Assembly (NCBI GenBank): GCA_946894095.1
Contig: OX335643.1
Location: forward strand, 4,451,036 to 4,515,035
DNA length: 64,000 nt
Reading direction: 5' to 3'
From: Incurvaria masculella
Taxonomy: Eukaryota; Arthropoda; Insecta; Lepidoptera; Incurvariidae
Both the position numbers and the translations under genes were made by a program. Positions 31,996 through 44,584 of the stretch are shown piece after piece. The first letter of the stretch is position 1; each line of letters opens with the position of its first letter. The notes under the pieces were generated by a model. That model did no database searches. It was not told the origin of the DNA and was given only the letters and a program-made list of their open reading frames with translations.

Positions 31996-32728
31996 AAGAG
32001 GATAATGAGGTGATCGAGTTCCATTCAATGGTTCGTGCCTGTTCCTCAGTAAAACTAACAAATATGTTTGTAAAATTTTGCATATTAGCCTCAATGGCCC
32101 AGTGGTGCGACACTTCGGCGATCGCTCTCCGAAGTTAAGCAACGCTGGGTCCAGTCTGGTCTTGGTTGGGTGACCATTCGACCGTTGAGAGAGGCAGGCC
32201 GTGGTTCGGATTCCACGTTAAACTGTAGGTCCCCTTCCTTACTTACTAGGTGGCAGGGTTTATCCCGCCCGGGTTGGTACCATCACATTGGATGAACGAT
32301 GGTCGAAGCGGCAATGAAAAATTGTCCGTGTTTTCCATCCAGTTCAATGTAGCCGTTCGATATAAGAAAGGTCCTGGCATGGCACCTAGTTCTCATGTGG
32401 TGTGTTGGGCTAATACCATGACAGAAGGTGTGGTATTAGCTATCCATGTCGTCACATAAAAAAAAAACCAACTGAGAGTACACACAGAGACAACTACGTC
32501 TGTACATTTTGATTTTTTTGATAACTTAACTTACATTCATTTTTAAACCTGTAACCTTTAGAGGCTTATATCATGGATATGAGATAAGTTATCAAAAAAA
32601 TCTAAACGTACGGACGTAGCTTTTAGTTGATTTATTTAATGTGCAAAATCTTAAAATAAAATTTCTTAATTTGACTGAGGACATGGCACGTGCCATTGTA
32701 TGAAACTCGATCACCTCATTATCCGCTT
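31996..32728. mobile_element. palindromic MITE family D interrupted by a SINE
   Basis: Ends AAGAGGATAATGAGGTGATC and GATCACCTCATTATCCGCTT are inverted. The inner arms CAACTGAGAG...ACGTCTGTAC and GTACGGACGTAGCTTTTAGT also fold back. The left arm is cut by the SINE at 32088-32467; removing it leaves about 353 nt. Confidence 0.8.
32088..32467 (+). mobile_element. SINE family 1 with 5S rRNA-derived head
   Basis: Head 32088-32185 contains CCGAAGTTAAGCAACGCTGG (5S box-A region) and TTGGTTGGGTGACC (5S box-C region), spaced about as in 5S rRNA. After GGTTCGGATTCCACGTT it enters the shared body GTAGGTCCCCTTCCTTAC, GGTTGGTACCATCACATTGG, GGTCCTGGCATGGCACC and tail ATTAGCTATCCATGTC, ending in poly-A. 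Confidence 0.85.
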
Positions 32729-34983
32729 AATTATTTCATTTATTGATCGGAATTGACTACACACCCTGCGTATGTCTTCATATGAATGAAGACAGCCTAT
32801 AAACATTCCACCTATATGTAAAAAAGTGCTAAAATAGTTTATTGGAGAGCATGAAAATGATAACAAATTATGAATTAATGAATAATTAAGTACCTAGAAA
32901 GAGAAACATATTTTAATAGCAATTTTTAGAAAAATATATTGATAAAGGGAAATGTCATGATAGAAATTGTTGGCTGATACTTTAAGATCAGTACAGCGAC
33001 ATGTACATTAAAGTTTTGTAATTCAATTTAGAAAATAAGCGAAAAGAAATTTTGTCTGATAATAAGAAAGAATTTGTGCTTTTCAAAATCGAATAACAAA
33101 GCTTCAATGTACATAGACGTTCGCTGTTTTACCACAAATTCATGATATACTTACAGTAATAAAGACATTCAAAATATAAATACCAGATCATGTATAAATG
33201 ATATCCTCTCGCTACACGACCTCGCACTTGTTGCTGTCTTACATTCAAACTGTAAATGAATTTAGTCGCATCGCAGGCCCACTAGTAGAGATAATGGTAT
33301 ACCGGTCCTATGCACGTTGGAACAAGTTTGACAAAACGGAGGCATGTTCTCGTAGTAAAAGTTCTTTTTACCAAAATAGAAGTGGCCGTGTCAAAACAAA
33401 GGAGTAACGTAGCCCCAAAATTATGAGTATAAGACAAAGACAAGCGATGGCAGTGAGGTGAGAGGAAAGGATTAGTATATCTAGCATATTCCCATTCTGT
33501 GGTTGGACCAATACTGCAATGGAGCAATACTGAGGGCGTATAAAATATGATTTATGTTAAGATGTATTTATACACATATTATAATTCGCCGCACAAAAAC
33601 TCCCAATTACTTCAATCGCTTTTGTACCTTTTTCACGGTTGGATGTTTTGGTAATTTACACATTAGCTACTCTGTTGCCCCTACCAAAACGATTGGTGCC
33701 TTCCACTAAGATTTGATTGCCCAATGCTTAAGAATTGGTGCGTTTATATCAATGCGATATCGCTCCATATTTCTTTATATTAATACATTGCTGATGATGG
33801 GAGATCTTACATGAATTAGCTGCTAACTTGTTTTTAGTGGTGCATAAGTAGATGGCGTCTATAGGGGTTTCTATTAAAAAGTTAAACTTTAGCGAACACA
33901 GACAAAGATTAAATATGGCGCTCCTATCTTCAGCAGAGAGAACTAAATATGTTCGTAAGTTAAGTCGACTCTGGGACGACTCCATATAAAAAACAACATT
34001 GGAAGCACCAAATGTAAAAGCAATTTTTATTGACATGATCTTGCAGATTTCAAGCAATTTTGTCAAATATTACTCAGTAGCCATCTCATGGATTGCAATT
34101 TTTTTTTAGAAAAGATTGATAAATATAAAAACATCTTAACGGCATTAAGATTAACGGAATTACAAAAAATATTATCAAAAATAACCTAAGCCAGTTTGGA
34201 CAGGCAACAAGTTTTAGTTGACCTATGTGTGAATGCAGTCGACTGCAATGTGTTATCTGTGGGTTTGGTGTGCAAATTGCAGCAGTAATTACGGTAGACG
34301 GTTGCAATATTTTGCCGCTCAGGCGGCGGCTAAGAGGCAACGGAGTGGTTGGTTTAGAAGGAATGTTACATTAAATAAAATTTTCTCCATTTTGAAATTG
34401 TTCGAGGGGACTGTTACTTAAATTTTTGCTATTTTGAATTCAATTGCATTTAATTTATCTAGGGCACAAATTGTTTAATACTGATGCATTTTGAAAAGCA
34501 TAGTTTATATACGGACACAAAAGTGAAAATATTGTATCTATATACTTTTTACATGTCATGAGATGGTAAATATTACAAGTGTACATGACTGTTATGTTAT
34601 TTTCTTCAGAAGAAAATGTTTATTCTAGCTTTAAAAATAAAAACAAGTTATGCATAACATGTCCAATTTTATTGATATAAAATTAACTTCATTTTCATTT
34701 CTGTCAATCACTTCGACAATAAAAACACACTAATGTGAAGTGTGTCTTTAAATACATGATCGTAAAAAAGTTACGTAATTTAGGTATTCAACAATAATAA
34801 AAAAAACTTTTTAAATGATGATTTCCGAAGATGCATTTCTGATTCTAAATCTTTTATGTGCAATGAGATATCCCAAGCAAAAAAAAATATGGATTCTTTT
34901 CCTTAAATTAAGATTTTATTTTTATTATTAAGATTTTCAAAATACTTTCATTTATTTTTAAAACTTTGAATCTTATCCCTTCA

Positions 34984-35112
34984 GTCGTATTCAGAATGAA
35001 ACAGACTGTCAAAATAAAAAACGCAGATTAAATCTCCGGATTTAACATACAAAATGAGATTTAGTCCAGAGAGAATCCGGTTATTAAAGTTAGAACGCCC
35101 ACTCTTCACTCC
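34984..35112. mobile_element. MITE family B, diverged copy
   Basis: GTCGTATTCAGAATGAAACAG start, TTTAGTCCAGAGAGAATCCGG core, CGCCCACTCTTCACTCC degraded end. Confidence 0.6.
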
Positions 35113-35174
35113 CAAATTTATCTGGTAGCTGGTAATTTATTTATCTATAAACTTTAAAATGATAATTTAACCCT

Positions 35175-35396
35175 ATGTTCCGAAATGTGTATATTGCAGA
35201 GATTGCAGACATAGCAAATGTGTTCCGAATTTATATCACTGCTCACAGCCACAATCGTACGTTATCAAATTGGAACAAATTTGATTCTGACCTAACTACC
35301 TCAAAAATTCCTTGTAAGTCTGGAGATGGGGGACTAACAGTCGTGTACGCATACATTGCTGCAATCTCTGCAATACAAGCATTTCGGAATGGACTG
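35175..35396. mobile_element. MITE family E, short copy with clear inverted ends
   Basis: TTCCGAAATGTGTATATTGC...GAGATTGCAG and CTGCAATCTCTGCAATACAAG...CATTTCGGAA are inverted over about 30 nt. Confidence 0.75.
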
Positions 35397-35646
35397 TTAG
35401 TCGATGTCTATGAAAACACATTCTTTTTTGTTTTGGTTAATGTAAATTTCTGTTTTGGTAAGAATGTTGTAAAAAAAAAACCCTGTTTATGAAAGATGTG
35501 ACTCAGTTCATCAAAATGATAATGAATCCCCCCCCCCATGGACTATATAGATGACCAATAAAAATAGGACACTTCACCACACAGGTGTCTGAACGGCCAG
35601 AACATTAATTTCCCCATCTTAATGCTAAAACTCATGTTTTTCGATG

Positions 35647-35775
35647 TTTTTTTATGTGACTGGACATGGATGGCTAACACCACATGTACTGACATGATGT
35701 TACCCCAACGATAGATACCAAGCCAGGACCTTCCTTTTATTGCACATCGACATTAAACTGAAAGGAAAAACACAT
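35647..35775 (-). mobile_element. SINE family 1, 3' part
   Basis: TTTTTTATGTGACTGGACATGGATGGCT...CCAGGACCTTCC on the plus strand is the complement of the family tail. Confidence 0.65.
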
Positions 35776-36734
35776 AATTTTAATTCCCGCCTTTTTTTTT
35801 TATTTATCTCTTCGTCTTTGTAATTTGACGCGATGTTGTCGCTCCACACTCCCCAGGATGCTGGCGTGGTAATGGCCGTGCTCGACTCGCTTGATTGATA
35901 TCATACGAAACGATCCGCATCATCGATATCGAATTAGGTTACCTTTTTAACAATTATATTGCATTTTTACGCCTTGGTTTACTGTTATGGACAATATATT
36001 ATGTCATTTGTATAAATAAATAAATAAACCTCATCGCTTCACCCAGCCCAGTTATACCGCCCTCCTCACTCACCGCGCACTATCATTCCCACATTCTTAC
36101 GGAACATTCGATTATTTTTACACTAAATCAATGAATTACTTTCTACGGAAAGTATAACTTTTCATTTAGAGGATATTCAGAAAAAAATATTAAACGGTAA
36201 TTTTTGATTAAAATCCTGTTCAGAATACTGTACTGTACAGTATACTGTGCAGTAGCATACTGCGTTTCGAGGCTTGCTTACCGGAAGGAGCGTCGCTATG
36301 TTAGCACACCCACAACATTTGGCGAGTACTGTTTGCTGCTCGACTTTTGAAGAGTACCCACTATTCACCTCATTGTATAATGTTGGTGAGTGAGCATGAC
36401 AACGGCTTCTCTAAGTTATTTGGGTAAAACGTGAAGTACTGGCTGTGGAAGCAGACCTGAAGGGCGGCAGTGCGCAGCGGCGGAGCAAAAGTCAAGTGTT
36501 TGTGTTGGCGAATGCCAGCTGCATGGACGGCAGTGAGTCTTGGAGATTGGTGTGTTGCAGCTATCAATTACAGTTTAATCGTAGGAACAAATCCCAAAAA
36601 AAAAATTCCCAAATATAATCTACTGGCCAGTACGACAACCTGTGTATCACAAGATTTACTTAAGCCAATGTGGTTCTGAGCCTGTCCGGTCCCATACAAA
36701 GATTCTTGCATGCAACACATAAAAGTATTGGATT

Positions 36735-36908
36735 TTGGGCAGTAGTGGGCGGTAGGGTTAAGCCATCGCAGTGGATGTAAAGATGGTCGAAACAGTAATG
36801 TGTCCATTTAATTTAGCCGCGCTCATTAAGGGAAGGTCCTGGCATGGCACCTAATTTCTTCGGGATTGCGATGTATTGAGCTAATATCATGGCAGTAGGT
36901 TTTGTATT
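36735..36908 (+). mobile_element. SINE family 1, body and tail
   Basis: GGGCGGTAGGGTTAAGCC, GATGGTCGAAAC, GGGAAGGTCCTGGCATGGC, TATTGAGCTAATATCATGGC. Confidence 0.7.
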
Positions 36909-37522
36909 ATTAAGTATTAATTAGTAAATACCTCCGAGTCCATTACTCTTGTGTGTATGGGCTGAACAGATTTGGAACCACCCTAAAACCACCTAAAAGT
37001 TATACATTTAATTAAATAATCATCTCTTCATTATTTATTAAAACTAATATTGTTTTAACGTCACCATTCTCGCTGCTTCATCAATGAGAAAATATTTTTC
37101 GTAGAACACACATCATTTAGCTTACCTTAGCCTTACGCTTGACACAAATATATTATTTACCCAAGTACTTAAGCCATAAGTAAAGTTGTTTCAATACGTC
37201 AGACAATTTAAAAAAATAGTAGCCTCAGATTTATGCAGGCCCTATGCCTAATCACCAAAAAATTTAAAACAGAAGTATTGTCGACTACTGCAGTCCTCAC
37301 TTGGCCGACTTAGTGCACACTTAGTTAACTACAATCTGCACTTTGTCAGCTACAGTTCACACTTTCGCAACAACAGTTCTAACTTTGTGAACTACCTTTG
37401 CATGCCTAAGGTGGTTAAATAACGGGATTTAGTATTTTACCTACATCTTTAGCAAAATTATTGACAGCATGAGAGGACACTGTGTTGATAGTCATATGTT
37501 CACAAAAATATGTCTACGGTTG

Positions 37523-38155
37523 CTATAAGCTGCCCACGGTGTCACTCCCTTCCACATAAATTATAGTTATTCCTTCATCCCCTTCGTCTGGTTCAACTAT
37601 TGTATCATCAATAAATTCCACATTTTCGAAAGAAACACCATTTGAAAGTGATGTCTCTTCACTTATAGTCACTGATCCTTCTGCTAGATTATCCATCAAC
37701 ACATTGTTTTCCAACTTCACACTTACCGAAGATCTATTAGGCATCAAACCAGCCACAGTTGGGATTTCAGAATCACTCGCATAGTTTTCGTTGGGTTTGT
37801 CTTTAGATTCAGGCTTCAAACTGTTCTCTACATATGAGTACACCTTGAAATTATGATGCTCTGAAAACGCCCCTTGCTGTTCAATAATTTCTTCATATAC
37901 TCCATTCTCGTTCGTTTCACCGACTGAACGGACTTCCTCGATGACAACCTCATTAACGTTCTGCGGTTGGTTCAGTGACACATACAATTTTTCATCGCTG
38001 GTGTCTTTGTAGAGTTTCGAATTTATCGTCAAGTTTCCAAGTTCCGCTTCAAAGATGGCATCGTTGATTATTTTCTCTAAATAAACTCTTTGTAGATTTG
38101 AAACAGATACTAGCTTAAAGGCTACATATTTTCCAAATACTTCTGCTTCCACTAT
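37523..38155 (-). CDS. MADF-BESS gene, last exon
   Basis: Acceptor GATTGTTTCAG, phase 0. Opens with the BESS-like block, then 170 mostly acidic and Ser/Thr/Asn-rich residues, ending DTVGSL and TAG. Confidence 0.88.
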   Translation of the reverse strand: MVEAEVFGKYVAFKLVSVSNLQRVYLEKIINDAIFEAELGNLTINSKLYKDTSDEKLYVSLNQPQNVNEVVIEEVRSVGETNENGVYEEIIEQQGAFSEHHNFKVYSYVENSLKPESKDKPNENYASDSEIPTVAGLMPNRSSVSVKLENNVLMDNLAEGSVTISEETSLSNGVSFENVEFIDDTIVEPDEGDEGITIIYVEGSDTVGSL

Positions 38156-41100
38156 CTGAAACAATCAACATTAATATAACTGTGCGAAGTGCTGTGTGGT
38201 TTTTGTTTTTATGAAATACTGGGATACATGGCAATCCTGAGACAAAGGCAAAATGGCAAAAAATATAGGTAAGATATAAGTGGGATGGGGAGGAATAAGG
38301 GACGCTAGTTCCGCAGCGCAATATCCATGATAGTACCTGTAGAACAGACTATGCAACCCTACAAACCGTCTGTTGCTCAGGGACTCCAGGCCAACGGTGA
38401 GTTGTGGGTCCCCAATAAGATAGACCGCGCGGCGCTGCATTGAGTCTAAGAATGCCAATAGGTACTGGCGACTATCTTCCCATGTGTGGCTAAAGTATTC
38501 TTGCTGTGCATCTCACAAGAGGCGACCAACTCCAGCTACCTGAAATCCGACAGTTACACTTTCGGTTACATTGCATGTTTTTGTATGATGTAAACGAAAG
38601 GTAACTTTGGGATTTTTGTAGCTGGAGGTGGTGAAACCGGGCGTAAGGGATTCATTGTTCATGGTTTTGATTCCACGTTAAAATGTAGGTCCCCTTCCTT
38701 ACAAACTAGGTGTAGGTTGGCACAGTCCTCATTGAATAAAATAATTCCTTATTGAATACATTGTTAGTTTTTCCATCCACTTCAATGCAGCAGTGCAATA
38801 GAAGAAAGGTAGAGGTGTTTTAGGCTAATATCGTAAGAGTAGGTCTGGTATTAGCCATCAATGTACAGCCAGATAGAAAAGGGGGCCCACTTGTAATCTT
38901 TTTATGTGCCGGAACCACTGAAAATAAAGGAAGAAGTTGCATGCAGCCGATATGGTGTCTCCGCTGTATGGTCTTTTTAGGTGCCGTGACATGCGGTCGA
39001 TATTGCTTCGCCACCATATGGCCAAAGTGACCATATAATTGTATGGGAATTCAGCGGCGTATTGTATGCGTGAATGTGCTCTAAAAATGCATTCATTAAG
39101 TCACTTCCCAACCACATAAACACTCCAATATATATGCGACTATGTTTGCTAGTGACATTTTTTAAAATTACTAACCCAACCTAATCGAGGTTGGGTTGGT
39201 AATTTTAAAAAATTGGAGACAGTGGGTCTCAAAGTAGGTGCGCTAGATCTACTTCCTTTTTAACTATGGCCGGAACCCACACATAAATATGCAATTGTCA
39301 AATCAAATTGAAGTAAGCATTTTACAGACTCAGGTGTTACAATAAATATAAATACATTCTCAATTAGTAAATCAAGGTTCCAGTTAGACAAGAAGCTCTT
39401 TTACCATGACTGCACCACGAATTGCAAGGGGTGAATGTGTAAAATAAAAAACGTCAATATAGAGAGTAAAGAATAAATCACTAACATCTTTAGCCGTTGG
39501 TATCTTTTTCGCCGCAGTGCCAGAATGCTTGGGTGCTTTTACTTTCACCGGGGCTTTTTCCACAATGCTAGACTCAACAGTGTCGATCTCAGGAATTTCA
39601 AATGACAACGAGCCATCTTCGTTGACTCGCATGGTCACATTCTGTTCTTCCCGGGTGTCGTCCATTATCTCAAAGCAATTCACGGTTTCGCTTTTCTTTT
39701 TTGCATTCTTTTTCGAATTCTGTGCGAGCAATGCCGCCCTCTTTCGATCTTGAGTGAGCAGGAATGACAGTGGTTCGTAGTAGAAAAGGGTGGGAACGTG
39801 CTTCAGTCCGCATTTCTCATATGTCATCACTCGACGCTCCATCTTTTTTAGGTTGGTTCGAAGACATTTGAGCTTGCGTTTGATGTCACCTGAAATTGCC
39901 AAAGAAAAGAGTTGCATGCTACAATATGTATTACCTGCTGCCAATCGATAAAGGGTTCGTACCCATACTATGCGGTTTTATCCACTTGTATACAGTGGTA
40001 TGTGCTCCACCATTTCGAAGAACGCTGGTAGAATCCAACTCTTTTCTTATCCGAGATTAAAATTTGCATTTTCCATTTGAATTTGGGTAACTCAAAATTT
40101 GGGTAAAACTGTGGGTTCCATTTACTAGGTGTTAGTGTAAAGCACGCTCAAATCGCATTCGATGAAAGATGGTCGACGTCGCAATTAAAAACGATCCGTG
40201 TGTTCCATTCACTTCAATGTAGCCGTCTTCATTGTGAAGGTCCTGGCATAGCACATACCCATTCAGGCGGAAATATTTGTGATGTTTTGGGTGTATGTAA
40301 TGACAGCAATTAGGTATAGTTATACGTGTAGCTCGGGAGCGGTATAACTTGTTTTGAGGATGCAAAGAAAATGAATTAAGTCATGCCGTAGTTACCAAAG
40401 AAGACACGGTTCATTGTAAAATAGAGATAAAAAATGGCTAAAGGTCGAAATATGTTTTCTTAGGAGTATTCCCACAAAAAGTTTTCAGTCAAAATTAGAT
40501 CAATACAATCAATGTTATGTTAAACAAAAATATGGTATTTTTAAATACTAGACACGAACAAATCATAGAGATACAATGTTTTTTCTGGGTTGATATGTAG
40601 CAACATAGCCCATGAGAATTTTCCTTCTGTATATGCATAGAAGAAGCATTTCGCTTGCTCATAATGTTTCATAATTTATCCGATCCGGACCAGCGGTATG
40701 AAGGATGTATGTATTGCCCTGCCTCTTCAAAGTAAAACATCTCACTTTAAAGCACTTACAGCTGTACGAGTGATTTGTTTAATTGATTTACATACAATTT
40801 TCCTATAAAATCCAGTAATCCAAACTTTCCAATAAACCGGCAACCCTCGGTTTCTTTCTATGCAACCTGACATGGATGGCTAATATCGTACAAATACCGT
40901 TATATAAGCCCAACACACCATATTCCCGAAGGAATTAGGTGCCATTCCCGGAACTTCCAATTACGAGCACGGCTATGATGCACTGGATGGAAAACACGGA
41001 CAATTTTTCATTGCCGCTTCGACCATATTTTCATTCAATGCGATGGTACCAACCCGGGCGGGCTTAAACCCTGCCACCTAGTAGGGGAAGGGGACCTACA

Positions 41101-41512
41101 GTTTTAAATGGATCCCGAAAAATGGAGCAGCTCGCTTTCGTGACTAAATGTATCCAACTCAGAAAGAGAAAGAAAGTAGTGCATAAACCGGGTGAGGATT
41201 TGAACCTGGACCCCTGGTATGCTAGGCAAGTCCTCGCGCCACTAGGCTACCGGCCGCTCCAATAGTGCCAGATTAGTGAGACTCCACTCTACCTACTTGG
41301 AAATAAGGTTCAGACACAAAATTAAGGAAAATTCGACACGCACCAACTGTAGCGTTCGGATCGATTTCTCGAACTTTGAGGAGCAACACATTGTAGCCCT
41401 CTTTCCGGGCTAGGGCGCTGTGGTATTCCGGGTGCTGCATGTCCCACAGGCCATCCAGGGATCGGAGGAGATCGATGAACTCCAGCGTGAACTGCTTGCT
41501 CCAGCTCACCAT
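37523..41512 (-). CDS. MADF-BESS (Adf1-like) DNA-binding regulator
   Basis: Coding exons 41512-41344, 39889-39486 and 38155-37523 join in frame (1206 nt, 401 aa). Residues about 7-100 form a MADF domain: FIDLLRSLDGLWDMQHPEY, LKVREIDPNATVGDIKRKLK, LRTNLKKMERRV and the aromatic end LFYYEPLSFL. Residues about 192-230 match a BESS motif (EVFGKYVAFKLVSVSNLQ, then LEKIINDAIFEAEL). Between them is a lysine-rich, probably disordered region; the C terminus is acidic. MADF domains bind DNA in a Myb-like way and BESS mediates protein contacts, so a nuclear regulator is likely; targets unknown. The ATG follows a 5' UTR acceptor (CTTTCAG at 41523-41529). Confidence 0.9.
38640..38880 (+). mobile_element. 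SINE family 1, 5S-type junction retained, internally deleted
   Basis: GGTTTTGATTCCACGTTAAA followed by TGTAGGTCCCCTTCCTTAC is the head-body junction seen in the 5S-headed copy. The body is shortened, the tail GTATTAGCCATCAATGTAC retained. Confidence 0.6.
39486..39889 (-). CDS. MADF-BESS gene, middle exon
   Basis: Acceptor GCAATTTCAG, donor GTTAGT. Two bases complete glycine, then DIKRKLKCLRTNLKK, the end of the MADF domain and a basic linker (AKKKSETVN). Phase 0 at the 3' end. Confidence 0.88.
40105..40340 (+). mobile_element. SINE family 1, diverged, in a MADF-BESS gene intron
   Basis: TTACTAGGTGTTAGTGTAA, ATGAAAGATGGTCGACG, GAAGGTCCTGGCATAGCAC. Confidence 0.6.
40855..41262 (-). mobile_element. 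SINE family 1, full length with tRNA-like head
   Basis: Minus strand: GGAGCGGCCGGTAGCCTAGT, GGTTCAAATCC (box B), TTTCTTTCTCTTTCTGAGTT, GTAGGTCCCCTTCCCCTAC, GGTTGGTACCATCGCATTG, tail to poly-T complement. It lies 82 nt after the first coding exon of the MADF-BESS gene. Confidence 0.8.
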
Positions 41513-41522
41513 CGTGGCAACA
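41344..41522 (-). CDS. MADF-BESS gene, exon with start codon
   Basis: Exon starts at 41522 after CTTTCAG, has 10 nt of 5' UTR, and coding starts at 41512 (MVSWSKQFTLEF). Donor GTGCGT after GCTACAGTTG; phase 1. Encodes the first half of the MADF domain. Confidence 0.87.
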
Positions 41523-41617
41523 CTGAAAGCTATAACTTGAAATAAAATGAAATTAGGTTTATTTACAGTTACACAATAATACCTTAAAAATAACACACAG
41601 CGATAGAGAAAAAACAC

Positions 41618-41771
41618 ACAAGTGCTTTCCATCCAGTTCAATGTAGCCGAGCTCATAAAGGGAAGGTCCTGGCATGGCACCTCATTCCTTCGGGAATGTG
41701 GTGTATTGGGCTAATATATATAAAGGTAAGTAGTTGTGTGGTAATAGCCATCCATGTCAGGTCGCAAAAAA
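41618..41771 (+). mobile_element. SINE family 1, 3' half
   Basis: TTTCCATCCAGTTCAATGTAGCC, GGGAAGGTCCTGGCATGGC, AGCCATCCATGTCAGGTCGC, poly-A; upstream of the MADF-BESS start exon. Confidence 0.7.
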
Positions 41772-43133
41772 AATATCTAAAATAACTAAAAATAAATACT
41801 AAAATAATCCTAGACGCAAACTAGTAACAAGGTAATTAAGTAACTAATAACGCTTGTGGTTCACACCGATATGCACCCTTTATATGCAGGATTTCTATTG
41901 AATGCAAGTTGTCAACCATGGTCAATATTGAGTATCAGGTCATAGGCCTTATCTCATCGTACCAAATTGTTGAACAAATTATGTTGGTGCCATTTTCGTA
42001 AATTGAGAAAAGTATATCTAACTTGATGAAAAACACAGATTAAACTTAGCACCTCGTCAATAGAACCTTGTGCAGTTAAGATAGGGTTCGAACCAAAAAG
42101 ACTATTGTCTACTGCCAATTGTTTAATGTAAGGGTTTCACACAATGAAGTAACTAGGATTTTTGTAACTAAATTCACACTGAAAACTAAGATATCAAAGA
42201 AAGAAAATCCAGCACTTCCCGAGCATAACATTTCAGGCAAGGATGTCCTACTTAGTATTTGTTACTATTTACAGTAAAACATCTCGAAAGGGGTGAATTT
42301 ATTTAAAGGCAACTGAATCAAATGAGCGATCAGATGGACATACCGGTGCCAGTAAAAATCCTTAAAGGCTCTTAATAAATCTACCCGATGCATATAAAAT
42401 ATTGTCTTCACTTACGTTCACGGGGGTTCTAGTCAACTGACAGTGCTAGTATTTTTAAGTAATCCTTTTCCTTTCAATTCAGCCAATGGTATTAACGTAT
42501 TTATATTTAATTTGTGTCTGCTACTGATGGCTCTGGATGTTTTAAATGTACTCTAAGATATGCCAGTCCATTACAAATTGGAAAAAAACATAGGCTCATA
42601 ACATACCTGATGAATACTATGACCAAGAAGGAAGTTGATTTCCAGCTTTTAAGCGGCAGTTGCCATCTAGGGTTGTTACATACGCGTTCTATCCAGTAAA
42701 CCAGGATATTCTATATTCTATGCAGTAAACAATACATAAACGAAGGTCCCAAAACCTTCATATTATTGTTGCGTTTTAATTCAGAATATTGGAACCAATA
42801 ACTTGCTTGCTTGACAGCTTACTCAATGTTTGACAGTTGACAGCACGGCCATGATGTACCCTATAATTGCGATGTGGTAATTTGACCGCCTGTTATTTTG
42901 AGGTGCGTTCCATATATATTTTTAAAATGTAATTTATGCCGGAAAACCGTTCCTACCTTTCAGGTTACTGACATTAATGGGATGAGGATCTAATGCGAAC
43001 CGCCAATACCTACGAGTTTCCGCAAATCCCATATTATTGGCAGATTTGTTAACTTCATCATAACTAAAGGAAGTGTTTAATATTTTTGGTGATGTTTGGA
43101 TATGTTTGATGATGTTTGTTAATTGTTAACTAT

Positions 43134-43244
43134 TGTATTCAGAGTGGGCAGGCTAACTTTTATCCTCCGGACTAAACCGAATTGGTATAGTTAGTCCGGT
43201 GCTAATATCGTACTAAGTTTTTACAGGTGCCCTCTGAATACGAC
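43134..43244. mobile_element. MITE family B, opposite orientation
   Basis: TGTATTCAGAGTGGGCAGGC ... GTGCCCTCTGAATACGAC, core in reverse (CCGGACTAAACCGA). Confidence 0.7.
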
Positions 43245-44584
43245 GGTCTGTCCTTTGCGGCAACCAAACCGCGCGGAGTCTAATAAATTGACGAGGGAGA
43301 AGTAGGACACTAAACGGATGACTGCATGAACAAATGACAAACATGACAGACGTTATTCACTGGAGAGATGGAAAGAGAAAGGGGCCCGAAAGATTGTATT
43401 GATTGGAGGCTGGGTCGACTTGGCTAACGGGACTCGAAACATTCTCGCACTGATGTGAAGCTTTCTTCGTGTCTGCCATTATATGCATCGTAGTTACTAG
43501 CATAATACTGAGTTGGTGAGGCGGCTATCTTGATACAGGTAGGTAACATTTATCTTATTCAATTGCGGTACCACCTTAGCTACCAATTATTTTATTGAAA
43601 GCTAATCCGTTTTGCCTCTATACGTCGTGCTGTACACCTGTACGTAATTATCAATTACGTTCGATTATTCCAATCTCAGGGACTTGTTTTTGCGAATGGT
43701 GCCGACAAGTTGGTAACTAATGACTTTTTCGACTTAAACTTAATTGCAACGCAACATAGCAAAAAAAAAAAAAACAAATTATGAAAATATCTTTGCCAGA
43801 CCAACCCTACTTTTCAGAAGACAATTTATAAATGGCCTCTAATAAATATAATGAAAATCTCAATTCCCCCGAAAGCAGTCAGTCATAAAAAAATGTGCTT
43901 CCTTATTAACTCCTGCAGTATTTTTCTGGCAGGCATCTTTTTGGCACAATTTATATTTCAAACGTCAGAAGCAACATTGTCTTCAAATGGTAATAAAATA
44001 TGCCTCTTATGCTGCAATGCATGCAATGCCAATGCTAAAATGCTTGTTATTAGTGCAAGACAGGATTGATCCAAGGGCATATTGAATGAGAATTGACAAG
44101 GGCACCGAAACCCCACCTGTTGTGATAAACATACAGTATTGTTCCCCATTGGTTAAGGTCTTGGTTAGATGCTTTTTATTCTGTACTTAGACTGTAAAAA
44201 ATGGCAAACTATAAACCAATACTGTGGCCATTTCTATAGCGTTATCAACGCTAAAGAATAGCTAAAGAAAGAAAGCTAATAATACTTACTGATATTGTTG
44301 TACCCCTTCACATTTAGTCAATGATAACAATAATAATACTATCATACTGACATTTACCTACTTTTGTACTTCCTCATAATCAATTTGCCCATCACAAGCT
44401 GATTGGGATGCAAAGACGTCCCCTCGTGTGTTGCATCCTCAGATAGTTATCAAGCTAAAAAATCAATTGAATGTCATTTAGAAAAAAAATGCTTCCAATA
44501 AGTAAAATATACTTTTTCTTACAAAGCAAGTACGTCGCTTTTTTCAATGTTTGTTTTGATCTTTTTGAATGCAATATGTATGTA

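Larger units (their letters stand above)
29796..37522. other. P-gene 3' flank and intergenic region
   Basis: No coding region supported. Contains the family-D MITE with 5S SINE (31996-32728), MITEs 34984-35112 and 35175-35396, and SINE pieces at 35647-35775 and 36735-36908. A nine-C run lies near 35527. The rest is AT-rich. Confidence 0.5.

Noticed and set aside
43851..44069. 72-aa plus-strand ORF with a hydrophobic stretch
   Set aside because: Short, no homology recognised, no splice or codon-usage support.
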